A model generated the notes under the pieces. That model did not search any database. It was given only the letters and a program-made list of their open reading frames with translations, and was not told the origin of the DNA. DNA of 64,000 bases from Thunnus maccoyii (Eukaryota; Chordata; Actinopteri; Scombriformes; Scombridae). Shown here in pieces: positions 1 through 13,500 of this stretch. The stretch lies in contig NC_056543.1 in assembly GCF_910596095.1 (NCBI RefSeq), positions 19,855,542 through 19,919,541 of the forward strand, in the 5' to 3' direction. Each line of letters opens with the position of its first letter. Within the stretch, counting starts at the first letter, position 1. The position numbers were made by a program, and so were the translations under genes.

Positions 1-1443
1 AACAAACTCGGTATGTTTCTACAGATTTGTTCTACTGTCTACACAGCATCTGAATACAATTATCGATTTTTTGCTTTTAGGGGGGGGGTTTTGGTCAAAA
101 TTTAGTCTAATAAGTATAAAATAGCAGGTCAGGTCTAAGCTCTTGACCTGAGAAGAAATTGGCTTGTTGCTTCATGTTTCCTGTTGACCTCAGGCTTCTT
201 GGAGGGTTTGATGCTACTAACAAAGGTGAAAGACACATTTCCGACACATTTGTTGTGCTTAAATAAATACAAGACAGATTCAATCTGATCAGCCAGAGAT
301 GTCCCAGTCCTGTTGATTATTTCCATAAAGAATCACAAGTATTATTAGTGTTATGATGTCATGACTTTAACATTTTAAAATAAAATCACTGACCCTTGAT
401 CTTGACAGCTCTACGCTACAGAAAACTGACACATTTTTCAAAATTCTTTCATAATATTAAACCATTGAATAAAATCCACAATATATAAAGGAAACAATAA
501 TAAAGATCTTATGAAGGCCCCAGCAATGTAAAAGACAGCAATTATAGACATGATGGCATCTTGCATATGTCATTCATGTCTCTGTTGTGTGTGTATATGG
601 ACTTTATGGCACGAAATTCAGGCATTTTCCTGAATTTGGGCAGCATGGTTCATGCAGTGGGATGCCTCTCTCACTTAGAAACCCAAAAAATGAGACTGCC
701 TTTCACCACTAATCTTGATCTTTAGGGAAACACCCGAGTCTGTGTAAGAACTCGGATAGCAAGAGAAGACAGGCCCACGAGACATCCATCACCTCCAGGG
801 AGGAATTTTACTCTGTCGGCATGTGAGAGCCCTGGGATACAGCTCTGCTTCCCATCTCCTGGGAGGGAGGGTGAAGAAGGGAGGGAGGTTACAAAGCCTC
901 CAAGCCTTTTATTATGTTTTCCCCAAAACAGCTGTTGTGCAAACAGACTTGACTCCTAGTACGAAAGTCTGTCATCAGCACTCGAGCCCCCTCTAACTCT
1001 AGCCCACTCTGGCTGTGCAGGTTCAATAACCCCCAGCTGTCACTCGTCTGACTGTCTAAAGCTGCCTGCCATGGCAGTGGGTTGATGCAAGAGCTTTAAA
1101 ATGCTCGGGGGGCTGTATCCTAAAGATGTAGTTCTATCTGAAGGAATGAGTGACAGCTGGGCAGGTCTACACCTGTTGGTTAAAAGCCCCTTTCTGGCTT
1201 TTGTTTCATTGGGGAAAATCTCTTTGCCAAATTATTTTGGAATGTTTTTTTTTTTATAAGATCGCATATTTTACAAGGAATTCATAGAAAAAAAATCTGT
1301 CAATTTTTATTTATTTAAAAGTGTAATCTTGACAGTTGTGTCTGCTTTTATAATTTACTGATCCTTTACTGAGCCTTTTAAATGGTATTTAGCTGGAAAT
1401 GAATGTATTCACATGTATTTTTTCTTTTAATCTCTACACGCAG
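1..1443 (+). other. egfl6: egfl6 intron sequence (5' part of gene lies outside the window)
   Basis: This stretch precedes the first recognisable exon, whose acceptor AG is at 1442-1443. No exon with a convincing reading frame and splice sites was found here. The block around 600-1200 is less AT-rich than its surroundings and carries a 14-bp perfect inverted repeat (1032-1045 with 1148-1161), so it may be regulatory. The small open frame on the minus strand at 135-326 resembles no family I know and is not counted as a gene. Confidence 0.6.
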
Positions 1444-2302
1444 TATCAGAGGACTTTGAATCAGTGTTTGGCCCAACCACTGAAGTAAAAGTAATCCAAA
1501 TAGCACCAGTCCAGGAAGGTAAACAAATGTCAGTTTATGTGCCATCCTTATATAATGACTGCTCTGCTGCATATGACTAATTTGCTAATGCGCTCCGGTC
1601 ACTTCACCCTCTAGAGTTTATTCTGGATTGCAACTTTGATCAAGGAGCATGTGAGTGGGTCCAAGACAAGACTGATGACATGGACTGGAGTGTAGCCTAT
1701 CATGACAACGGTAACAACATGATGAATATCCTGCAAGATCACATATTAGTTAAGATGCTTTCAGATACAATTACTTATGAGTGCTACAAACATATTCAGG
1801 TGCTGAGTACTACATGGCCATGAGTGGGCTCCTAGGGGAGCGAGAGGATGTGGCCAAGCTGAAGTTGCTTCTCAGTGACCGGGCTCAGCAGGGCAGCTTC
1901 TGCCTCACATTTGACTACCGTGTGGTGGGCCACAACGTGGGGGCTCTCAGGGTGCTGCTGGATAACAATGCTTACCCTGTATGGGAGCAAAGCCATAGCA
2001 AAGACCAGGGCTGGCAGACGGAGCTCCTCACTGTGGCCTGGAAAGAGGTGGCCCCAGAATCTGTGAGTCATTTACTCGTTAAAATGTTAAATTCATTTGG
2101 TTTGCAGTATATTTGAAAGAAAACCCCTGTAAAGTTCACACACCTCAGTAACCTACAACCTAAAGGTGCCATAATAGCTTTCAATGTCTTGCAGATTATC
2201 TTCGAAGCTCAGCGTGGGGGAGGTGTTGGAGGAGAGATCGGGCTGGACAATGTTGTGCTGACCTCAGGGCCCTGTCAAGAGGATGATGGTCCAGTCTTTT
2301 AA
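1444..2302 (+). CDS. egfl6: egfl6, 3' part: last four exons with MAM domain
   Basis: Exons seen: 1444-1518, 1615-1710, 1800-2062 and 2195-2302 (stop TAA 2300-2302). All junctions are GT-AG and phases are compatible (1, 1, 0). The second exon opens the MAM domain with EFILDCNFDQGACEWVQDK. The third carries the core with MAMSGLLGE and FCLTFDYRVVG. The last has IIFEAQRGGGVGGEIGLDNV and ends in GPVF. A MAM domain at the extreme C-terminus after a short linker fits EGFL6 and its relative nephronectin; the wording and the downstream rab9a-trappc2-ofd1-gpm6b order favour EGFL6. EGFL6 is a secreted EGF-repeat matrix protein that binds integrins; its EGF repeats would lie upstream of the window. Nephronectin is the alternative, judged unlikely because of synteny. 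Confidence 0.88.
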
Positions 2303-2814
2303 GAAACTCCACCCCGGATCAACAATTTAAAAATCTGCCCTAACTGACACATGTCAAGGATTCCTGTTTCCTGTCCGTATTATGGTCTCTTGTGGAGTTT
2401 CTCATTGTTCTCTGATGGCTTAGCCTCAGGACATCCACATAAAGATACAGACACACAACCTAAAGGGAAGATTATGTACAAACAGTGCATGCATGTTTAA
2501 GTTATCACCATGCTGCTACATCCTGCTATATTCTCCATCCTGTCTTTCGACACAGATAACTCAGATCTCAGGAATAGAAATGCTCACCTTTGTCTGTTAG
2601 ATATGTTTAACAGTATTGTGCTTATTGTGCTTAGTCCTTTGTTGTGCATTGCTGAAGTTAACTGAAAATTATCTTTGACATGTAATGTGAATTCTTAGGT
2701 GAATTATATCTGAAATGCAATCTTAGATGAATAACTTTTTGAAGTCTGATTAGTTGAAATGATAAAAAGTATCAGTGCTGTAAATTTTGCTTTCATATTA
2801 TACTGTACTATTAC

Positions 2815-2820
2815 ATTAAA
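2815..2820 (+). terminator. egfl6: candidate poly(A) signal of egfl6 (ATTAAA)
   Basis: ATTAAA lies about 510 bp after the egfl6 stop and is followed by a T-rich stretch (2822-2835). This is a common variant signal. No AATAAA was noticed nearer the stop. The assignment is tentative. Confidence 0.35.
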
Positions 2821-3183
2821 TCTGTTTTTTTTTTCTAAATCAGTGTATCATTCCTTTTTTCTACACATATCGTATGACTACATCTGGATGCTAATGCTTG
2901 ATCATGTCACCCACAATGGATTGTGGCGGTATCATAAGCTAGTATTACAATGTGATAGACAAAATCTAAGGTAATATGACAAATTATTGGTGGTAATTTT
3001 AGGAAAGTCAATCTGCTGACTGAAGAAATGTCGCCACAAATGAACCATACATTTATAGATACCAGGGTTAGCATTTTCCAAATAGAATAATTTTATGTCA
3101 ATTTACACTCAACTTGAATTTTTGAAAAATATGCTTTCATGATAACATTTTTGGTGAAAAGAAACTTGTGTGCGTCTCTAAAT

Positions 3184-3330
3184 TTACTCAAGTACAATGT
3201 AGTACTTGGGCCTTGCTTAAATGTTTCAATTTTATTCTACTTCGTATCTACTCTACTAACTACATTTTAGAGGGAAACACTGTAGTATTTTTTTTTACTT
3301 CACTACATTTATAACTTTAGAATGCTGCTT
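3184..3330 (-). repeat. interspersed repeat of the ACTTGAGTAAATGTACT type
   Basis: The segment reads as a degenerate copy of a very common teleost repeat built of TACTCAAGTAC, CTACTT and ACTCCACTACATTT-like phrases. A second copy in the opposite orientation is at about 57030-57170 in the same window, with CTCTGAAATGTAGCGGAGTA and GAGTAAATGTACTTAGTTAC. Family class (probably a non-autonomous DNA element) is from memory of fish genomes. The presence of two opposed copies is seen directly. Confidence 0.6.
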
Positions 3331-3618
3331 AGATGTCACTGCGTCAGTAAAAATAGCTAAAACAACAGTAAACTAATCCACTTTGCAGAAAGAGCATATT
3401 CATAGCCTACAAATATAGCATTTAGTAAATACTGTTGTACATTCACAAAGCTAAAAAAGGAGGATACATGACTTTGGAGCGTTTTTACATTATGATATTG
3501 CTATGTGGTGTCAAATTACTTACCATATCAGTATATCAGTGCCTATGATCAGTGCACATTTGGTTACATGTAACAAATAGGAAGTTAACTGGGAACTGCA
3601 GCCAATGTTTTGTTGTTG

Positions 3619-4400
3619 TTTTTTTTTTTTTTTTAACTTTATTTACACAATGGAACTTAGGTTTACTATTCCCACAACAGTAACAAGGCAATGTATGCTC
3701 AAGGTAGTGCACATATCAGAATACATCAATAAAGAAATACAAATTGAATACATTACATTTTCACAGATCTAGAGTTTGTGCAGTATTTTAGTGTCCAGGT
3801 AGGATTTTAACTAGGGCATGAAGACAGTAAGGTTGGGTTTCTGTTTTGCAAATTTGCTGGTGTGTATGTGGAATTTTGCAAATAAAGAAATAAGATTAAT
3901 AACATACATTTTCTTGACAGTCATTTCATCAACAAAAAACAAACAAACAAACAAATAGAATAAATTCAGTTTTGAGTTTGAGTTGAGTATCTAATTTTCT
4001 GTTTTAAAAAAAGATTAAGCTCATACCAAAAAGATGAGTTGTCATTTCATTTGTGTGGTGACAGAAGGTACACAGAGGGTCAACATTTATCCTATATTTT
4101 ACAATATCTGAATTAACTGGATAACACCTGTGCAATATTTTCAGACACCCCTCGCACCTTATTTGAAACAAAACAAAATCCTGGGTAATAATCATGTTTT
4201 TTCCAGTCTATACCAATATACAGATTATTCTAAACATTTACAGAAGCAGGTTTACTTATTGTGCCCCTCTGGATTATTTCCTTTGCACAGTTTTTATGCT
4301 CAAAAAAGGATCTGAATTCCCTGTGTAACCAAAGTTTTCCCCAGAAGTCGGGTGGATTTTTAACTATCACAAAGTGGGCTGCTATCACACGGCAGCTAAA
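3619..4400 (-). mobile_element. 3' end of an L1/Tx1-like LINE (reverse transcriptase tail, 3'UTR, poly-A)
   Basis: Read on the minus strand, about 4004-4195 encodes RCEGCLKILHRCYPVNSDIV followed by DPLCTFCHHTNEMTTHLF. This resembles the zinc-finger-like segment after the reverse transcriptase of L1/Tx1-type LINEs. About 4230-4380 keeps an upstream, frame-interrupted piece (PDFWGKLWLHREFRSFFEHK). About 350 bp of AT-rich 3'UTR-like sequence follows, ending in a run of T on the plus strand at 3619-3634, which is the poly-A tail. The copy is 5'-truncated and interrupted by stops. It lies just upstream of the rab9a promoter. Confidence 0.7.
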
Positions 4401-4441
4401 CGAGGCCCTCTGGTGGTGACGAAGCTCGTTGGTTGTTTCTG

Positions 4442-4449
4442 TCACGTGA
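4442..4449. promoter_or_regulatory. rab9a: E-box TCACGTGA in the rab9a promoter (CLEAR-like)
   Basis: The palindrome TCACGTGA, in the context GTCACGTGAT, lies upstream of the probable rab9a leader exon. It matches nine of ten positions of the TFEB/TFE3 CLEAR consensus GTCACGTGAC, and also fits other bHLH-zipper factors (USF, MITF). Position near the presumed start makes a regulatory role plausible, but function is inferred. Confidence 0.5.
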
Positions 4450-4499
4450 TCACGGGCTGTCCGTGTAGCCACCGTTAGCTTGTTAACAGCATTAGCGCC

Positions 4500-4651
4500 G
4501 AGCCTTGGAGTAGTTACGTTACACCAGGAAATGGTGCGTTATTTCCAGCCACGCCAAAGCTAGGAGCTGTCAAACATATGCAGTAACACCATTTCACTTA
4601 TTTCGTGATTTATCTCTTGTTGTCTTGGCAGCTTCCTGGCACAAAATACAA
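4500..4651 (+). other. rab9a: rab9a non-coding leader exon (3' end supported, 5' end approximate)
   Basis: A good donor (AAG followed by gtacgtga) begins at 4652. It pairs with a pyrimidine-rich acceptor ending in ccaacag at 5211-5217, so the coding exon begins at 5218, 39 nt before the ATG. A non-coding first exon ahead of one coding exon is the usual RAB9A layout. The transcription start is not visible and the left boundary is a guess. Confidence 0.5.
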
Positions 4652-5256
4652 GGTACGTGACTAGCAATTTAGCTGTAAAGTGAACCTAGTATATTGCAGG
4701 AACCAAACTCCAGCTGTGTTCGCTTGTTTTCCTATTTTTAGCTAGCCGATAGACCCGTAGCTGCTCGTTGTGTGCTTGCATGTTTCAGTTATGCGTTTTA
4801 CAACATGTGTATTTCATACTTTTATAGAGTCCTAGACTGGTAGAAGTGTATTGGACGTTTATTAGCAGATACCGTCAGTGCTTTTATGTTGCGGGGTTTT
4901 CCAGCTGTACCTGCTGTCCTGGGCCATCTGTTATCAGGAAACTGATTGCTTGTCACTGTGTTTACAGCTGGGTGAGCGTTGGCTACATGGCTGTTTACAC
5001 CAGCATTAAACAGATGGGCATGTGACCAAAGACCAGGGTCTACAGCACATGATCTGGACAAGTGGAAGAGGCCAAAATCAATTAGGGGTGAGCCAAAAAG
5101 GCAAATCATGTGTTTGTGCCAAAATAAAATGGGTATAACAGCTTTATTCTAAAATGAACTCATGTTATTGTGCAGTAAATAACAAAGTAACTTTAACACA
5201 TTGCGTCTCTCCAACAGATCATTCATCATAAAGTGGTCGAACAGACGTAAACAGCC

Positions 5257-5865
5257 ATGACAACAAAAACATCCCTGCTGAAAGTCATCCTGCTGGGTGA
5301 TGGCGGTGTAGGAAAGAGCTCCATCATGAATCGTTACGTCACTAACAAGTTTGATGCACACCTTTTCCACACTATCGGTGTGGAGTTCCTCAACAAGGAC
5401 CTGGAGGTAGATGGCCACCAGGTTACCCTACAGATCTGGGACACTGCTGGACAGGAGCGCTTCCGCAGCCTGAGGACTCCTTTCTATCGTGGCTCTGACT
5501 GCTGCCTGCTCACCTTCAGCGTAGATGACAACCAGAGTTTCCTCAACTTGGGAAATTGGAAGAAGGAGTTCATCTACTACGCAGATGTCAAGGAGCCAGA
5601 GAAGTTCCCATTCGTGGTCTTGGGCAACAAACTGGACGTGCCAGAGAGGCAGGTGTCTACGGAGGAGGCTCAGCGATGGTGCCAGGAGAGCGGCGACTTT
5701 CCGTATTATGAGACCAGTGCCAAGGATGCCACTAATGTAGCAGTGGCTTTTGAGGAGGCAGTACGTAGAGTTTTGGCAATGGATGAGAGAACGGACCACC
5801 TCATCCCCACGGACACAGTCAAGCTCCACAGAAAGCCTCGCTCTGCTGCCACTTGCTGTTCATAA
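5257..5865 (+). CDS. rab9a: rab9a, Ras-related GTPase Rab9
   Basis: A complete 202-residue Rab GTPase in one exon. Motifs: P-loop GDGGVGKS (14-21), switch I HTIGVEF with T39, WDTAGQ (61-66) with catalytic Q66, NKLD (124-127) and ETSAK (152-156). The Rab-family switch II patch FRSLRTPFYRG is present. The C-terminus is SAATCCS, with two cysteines for geranylgeranylation followed by one extra serine. Residues such as NRYVTNKFD, GVEFLNKDLEVDGH and FIYYADVKEPE are diagnostic of RAB9A. Rab9 acts on late endosomes in traffic to the trans-Golgi network, including mannose-6-phosphate receptor recycling. The start is the first ATG of the exon, after the leader exon. Neighbouring egfl6 and trappc2 agree with RAB9A rather than RAB9B. 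Confidence 0.97.
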   Translation: MTTKTSLLKVILLGDGGVGKSSIMNRYVTNKFDAHLFHTIGVEFLNKDLEVDGHQVTLQIWDTAGQERFRSLRTPFYRGSDCCLLTFSVDDNQSFLNLGNWKKEFIYYADVKEPEKFPFVVLGNKLDVPERQVSTEEAQRWCQESGDFPYYETSAKDATNVAVAFEEAVRRVLAMDERTDHLIPTDTVKLHRKPRSAATCCS

Positions 5866-6072
5866 CATGCAGTGGTTATCATTAACATGATTTTGCTGTC
5901 ATTGCCTGTTATGTGATGAGGCTGTAGGTGTACAATGCTGTAGTAACATCTTATTTAAACAGAATATGCTAATGGATTTATGATTTGCTGTACCGTTGAA
6001 GTTTTGAATGCTAATAGGGGCTTCTGTTCAAGGAGAGAGAGGAAACACTAAATTCATCCCAGTCTTATTACA

Positions 6073-6078
6073 AATAAA
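6073..6078 (+). terminator. rab9a: poly(A) signal of rab9a (AATAAA)
   Basis: AATAAA lies 208 bp after the rab9a stop codon. It is the first canonical signal in the 3'UTR, so a short 3'UTR ending near 6095 is likely. Longer alternative ends are possible. Confidence 0.55.
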
Positions 6079-6382
6079 CATGAAAGCACTGAATCTTTCA
6101 CTCAGCTCTGCGACAGTTCAAAGGTCAGGCTTTTAGTTTAGCAGAAAAACAAACTACATTTTGTGTTTGCCCAAGACTACTTGTGGGGAAACTAAAATAT
6201 GCGATGGCAGAACGGAAGCCATATGTTTAAAAGGTTTCACTTCCCTCTCAAACTGTCAAAGGGTCCATTTTGTCATTAAGGTTATTCATAATGGGGCACT
6301 GTGTACCTTGGGAGTGCAATTATCATAGGGTTTCTAAACTTCACTTCCAAATGTGATCATGCCAATGAAGTGATGACCTACA

Positions 6383-6903
6383 TACAGACGGGTGACAAAT
6401 TAAAGGAAAAACCTTTGCATTTTGCTTGCATGGTTTGGGTCCACTTGTCCCCTCAGAGGGAAGGGTCACTGCAAATCAATACAAAGTTGTTCTGAGTGAT
6501 CACCTTTATCCTATGATGAAACTATTCTATCCTGATGTGAGTGGTCTCTTCCAGGATGACAATGGCCCAAGTCACAGGGCACGAGGGGTCACTGAATGGT
6601 TTGTTGAGTATGAAAATGATGTGAATCATATGCTATGGCCTTCAGTCACCAGATATCAACCCAGTTGAACACCTGTGGGAGATTTCGAACTGGCATGATA
6701 GACAGCGCTCTCCACCACCATCATCAAAACACCAAATGAGGGAATATCTTTTGGAAGACTGGTGTTCATCCCTCCAGTCGAGTTCAGAGACTTGTAGAAT
6801 TGATGCCAAGGCACAGTGAAGCTGTTCTGGCAGCACATGGTGGCCCAACACTTTACTAAGATACTCAATGTTGGTTTTTCTTTTAATTTGTCACCTGTCT
6901 GTA
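6383..6903 (+). mobile_element. internally deleted Tc1/mariner-type transposon with TA target sites
   Basis: Perfectly recognisable terminal inverted repeats start with TACAGACGGGTGACAAAT (from 6383) and end with the complement of TACAGACAGGTGACAAAT (to 6903). The arms match over about 31 bp with two mismatches. Each end begins at a TA dinucleotide, the Tc1/mariner target. Between them about 450 bp retains a frameshifted piece of a Tc1-like DDE transposase: LFQDDNGPSHRA, then a shifted frame with [12 protein letters not shown]-like codons. Most of the transposase is missing and stops are present, so it is a dead, non-autonomous copy. Confidence 0.88.
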
Positions 6904-7957
6904 TGGTCAGAAAATAATTGCATAATTGAAATAATTTACACATCCCAATAACCTTATTTCTGTTAATTATAAAGTAGCTAAGGCACTACTTTGTGTAACT
7001 AACAAATTGAGGCTTGTCGTGATTATTGCACCTTTAGGTCTTGTTTGTGCACATTTCTGCAAAATGAATAGATAATGGCTGTGCTGGAAGCACTGAGGGG
7101 ACAAGATCCCCAGTAGATGATAAATATTAAAGCAAAGTTAACATGCATGGCGTATGGTGTATTTAAGTTTCTGGAAACTTTTGTATTTTGTAAACTGTTT
7201 CTACCTTATAAATCACTGAATCAACCTATAAGAGGAATATTTCCTTGAGGAGTTTTAAAGTGTAAAAAAAAGTATTGGCTTTTGTTAGGTTTATTGCTTT
7301 AAATAATTTTGATGATAAATGATTTTGATTTTGATCTTTAAAACACTCTATAAACATTTTTTTATACTTACAGTTGAAATTCTTTCTCCACAGCTTAGTG
7401 TTTAAAATCGTGAACCATTCATTTACATTAACTGTTTCTCCTTGAGATTTTATTTATATTCAAAGCTGTATTACTGGTATGCCAAATGACAAATAAACCC
7501 CCTGAGAAATGTCCTTTAAAGTATGTTCTGTAGCCTCAAAATACATAAAAAAGTTTATTACCACAAGGTCTCAACTGAATTTTGTTGTGTTTTCTATTCA
7601 TTGTAATGATACAATGCATAAACTGGTAGAGCCTTAGATAACACAAAGTACTCAACTACATGAAGGGATGAGACTGTGGGTAACAATCTGCATGTTTTTT
7701 TTCATGGTTGGTCAAGCACTCTTGGGATATGTTCAAGGTTTTATGCCTCACTGAACATACAGTAACCACACCCACACCTTAGAAACTACATCAGACAAGA
7801 AAATGCTTTATAGAAAATCCACATCTGTGTTGAACACATTTAACATTTGTGAAACAGAAAAAGACGACAAACTTAAAAGACATCAAACAAGTGTTAGTGT
7901 ATATGTATGTACAACAAATAGACAAGATGCATTCAAATCCTTATGCATGTGAAGTTA

Positions 7958-10008
<2,051 letters not shown>

Positions 10009-10059
10009 TTTTAGTCTTGCTTCCTGGAGAGCGGTGAGCGCAGTCGCAAAAAGATGACG

Positions 10060-10310
10060 ACACGTTCAAGTAGCCAAATATATATTTTTATTTTTTATTT
10101 TTAGCTATAATTTTTTTGAAGAAGCTTCACAGACATCACAGTAGAATTAAATGCAACATAAGTTAAATAATAATAATAGTTAATTAATTAATAGCTACAT
10201 GTTCTCATTACGTCATAACTGTGTGCCTGCCCGGAACGAAAGTTTCCGTTGACGGATTTAAATCTATAGGCGCACCTCCTTATAGGAGACGCTGTTGTGG
10301 TCACTAGGCA
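10060..10310. promoter_or_regulatory. divergent trappc2/ofd1 promoter region
   Basis: The trappc2 leader (minus, about 10008-10060) and a probable ofd1 non-coding first exon (plus, ending with CTAGGCAG at 10311 before gtaacta) point away from each other. Only about 150-250 bp separates them. Such head-to-head spacing normally means a shared bidirectional promoter, and the human pair has the same arrangement. No TATA box is obvious; the segment 10075-10200 is AT-rich. Confidence 0.6.
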
Positions 10311-10500
10311 GGTAACTAGCGAAAATCCTCTCCTTTTAGAGATGTCTGTGAAACCAAGCGATAAGTAGAAAGGGTTATTACAGTCTAACATTAGGCAAGA
10401 ATACTTGAAATTTGTTAAAAACAAGTGTTCTCCGTGTCAACTCTGCTGTGCTGTTGTCTTTTGTTTTTCTTCTGACAGGAACAGCGAGCATTCGGCAGTA

Positions 10501-13500
10501 ATGTCTTCGTTATCCCCAGATGAGCTGAGGAAGAGACTTTATCAAACTTTTAAAGATAAAGGAGTGCTTGATACTCTCAAAGTAAGTGCCAGTTACAACG
10601 TTGCTGTTGGTTTTTGTTGCCCAAGGCTACTCTTTATTTGAGTTTCTTCATCCTTCTTTCTGATCTGACGCAGACTCAGCTGCGTAATCAACTCATCCAG
10701 GAGTTAAAACACCCTCCTTTGACTGGAGGAGAACCAGTTCCCAGGCCTGTCTCTCTAAGATCTGAATCCCTTTTGGTCTCAGCATGTAACAACATAGTGG
10801 CTGATCATCTCCGTAACTCAGGGTATGAGTACACCCTATCCATATTCTACCCTGAAAGTGGCCTGTGCAAAGACAAGGTGAGCATTACCACATTTAGTTG
10901 ATTCTGTTTAGACTAGGGCTGGTTGATATGGACAAAATAAAATATCACTATTTTTTAAATATCATTATTTTTAACCAAATACCTCAATATTAATATTGCA
11001 ACAATATTGTAGGGATGACTATTAGTGCTCTCACAAAATATTTACACAATGAGATTTTTTTATAAATAATCATCAGTAATGTGGACATAATGATTAAGTG
11101 GATAAAGGCGAATAATAGAACAGCTAGAACAGTCAGGTAAGTTCAGAAATTACATCACTTTATTGTAATGCAGCCTTTAGAACCAGGAAAAGACAACACT
11201 TATGCCGTATCACGATATTATGATATCCAATATCACAATATCTATATAATATTGATATGTTGCCTCTAGCTTATATATAAAAGGAATATTCACTGCAAAT
11301 GAAGTTTTCTTTGTCTTTGATCTATTTTGGCAGGTTTTCACAAAAGGAGACCTTCTTCAGCTTCTTAAAATTAGTCCTGAATCAATGCTTTACAGATCCC
11401 TGGTAATTAATAATATGATGTAGAATATTTTTCCTGAAATACATTTAAAAGATGAAATAAATCTTGTTTGTAATAAGAGTGTCTTATCTTTTACAGTCTC
11501 AAAACAAAGAGAACAATGATAAAGGTGCGTGCAGTATTCTTTTCCTTTCAATAAAACAGTTCCTGCTGATAAATTCTATCCTTGATATATTTTATATTTT
11601 CTCTTTGTCCATCAGGGTTCCTAATCAGCCTCCTAACACAGCTAACACATCATTATACTCGTGGCCTGTACCATGATGCTGACACTCAGACAACCAGCAC
11701 TGCAACTTATGGAGAGTCTCTCGGTATGATGAATTGATGTCTGAAAGTGACCCTTTATATTCCTTACACTTGGCCTTGAGCATAGTATTTAATGTTTTCT
11801 TGCTCTTTTTACAGTTGAGAAGATGAAAATTATCGATAAGGAATATGAGGGCTTCAGTTACAGCGGGGACAAATGGTTTTCGTTCCAATCCAAACTGGCT
11901 GCATGTAGAAAAGAGGTTGAAGCACAGACGCAAACGGAAATGAACACAAAGGTACTTATGAATACTCATACCTGCAATAAACAACATTTTCAAAAGGCGT
12001 CAATGCTTTATTAGTAGGGCTAAAATATGATTAGGTAGAGTTTTCCTGCCGTAACATCGTGTCTTTTGTCTCTTAAGATGCAGCATTTTAAAGATGTTGA
12101 AATCGCCAAGGTGAGGATGGAAGAAAAAGCACAATTTCACAAAGAATTTGATAAGCTGAAGCAAGAACTGGAGAGGACTTATGAAATGAAGGCAAAGGCA
12201 TTGATCGAACGGGAGAAAAATGCCATTGATCGGTTACAAAAACAACAAGAGGTAGATTACTGTTAATGTGATGTACAAATCACCTTTTAAATTATTTGAG
12301 GCTTTATACATCATACTCTTGATTGGCATCATTTCCAATTGCTTTAATGTCAGTAGTCGTTTTTCTCTTTGCTTTAGATTGAAGAAAAAAATGTCTACAT
12401 GCAGAGACAAACAATACTGAAAGAAATCGAGACAATGCGGAACAGAGAAAGTGAGCTGAGACTGCGAATGGAGGCTTTTGAAAAGTAAGGCCATATTATA
12501 TCATTCATTAAAGTGATGTGTTGCTACGCTCTCTCATTGTGACCTTTTTATAGAAAATGTTACTTACTGAAAGTATGAACACAGGACTTGCCAAATTCAT
12601 GAAGAGAAGGTGAAGACTACTGAAGAGCTGCTGAGGAGGAGAGAACTGGCCGTGAAGACTATGGAGGATACATATGACCAAAGGTTGAAGAATGAACTTT
12701 CCAGGTATTTTAATGTTTAAATAGGTTTATTTGACTCAGATTGTCACCATCGTTTAGAAATATTCTCTTGGTTTATCTTTTTTTTTTTTTTTAGGGATAT
12801 TCTCATTATGTGACCAGAGGATGTCACTGTTTTGTAGGGTTAAAGTAAAAGCAATCAATGGATAGAACATGAATTGGCAACTACTTAGAAAATTAAATAA
12901 TCAATTTTTGAACTGCTGGTTGCAGCTTCTCAATCATGAAGATTTGAAGCTTTTCTATGTTGTACATGATAGTAAACTAGATATTGTATCTTGAACTGAC
13001 AAAACAAGACATTTGGATATGTCACCATGAGCTCTAAGAAATTAAAATTGTAATTTTTCAATATATCATATAATAGAGTATCTGGTCATTCACTTGACTA
13101 AATGATTCATTGCTTTAAAATGTCTTTAAATGGCATCTGGTTTGGTTTGTTACTATGTGCTCTTCTGCAGTAGGAAAAGGAAACATGGATTTTAAAGATC
13201 TTTTGTGTCGATTTAGTTTTTTAAGTGTATTTCTTTATGTCTTTTACAATATTAGGTATCAGCTTGAGTTAAAGGAGGAATTCATCAAGAGAACAGACAA
13301 ACTAACAGAGAATGAGAACAGGAACAAGAGTGAGTATTTAAATGAGTGCAGTATTACTGTCTAACTTGCTGTTGGCCTTGTTTAGATCATGTGAAGTTCT
13401 TTTTCTTTTTTTTCAGTGGAAACTGCTCGTATCCAAAAGGAGTCCGCTGAAATTAACGCCAGAATAGAGGAGCACAGTAGAACAAGTTCAGAGCTGAGAC

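Larger units (their letters stand above)
2303..4440. other. egfl6-rab9a intergenic region; no gene seen
   Basis: Apart from the egfl6 3'UTR, the repeat at 3184-3330 and the LINE end at 3619-4400, nothing coding was recognised. In human Xp22.2 an intron-poor gene, TCEANC, lies between EGFL6 and RAB9A; no similar reading frame is present here on either strand. Confidence 0.6.
5866..7957. other. rab9a 3'UTR and rab9a-trappc2 intergenic region
   Basis: This holds the rab9a 3'UTR, the Tc1-like element at 6383-6903, and the trappc2 3'UTR. A candidate trappc2 poly(A) signal (AATAAA on the minus strand) is at 7554-7559, about 400 bp past its stop. No further gene was recognised. Confidence 0.5.

Noticed and set aside
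135-326. 63-residue minus-strand frame, considered as a TCEANC remnant
   Set aside because: No resemblance to the TFIIS N-terminal or central domain of TCEANC.
5428-5829. 133-residue minus-strand frame
   Set aside because: It is the antisense shadow of the rab9a coding exon.
10250-10300. RFX X-box for ofd1
   Set aside because: GTTTCCGTTGACGG resembles the GTNRCC-RGYAAC consensus only in its left half.
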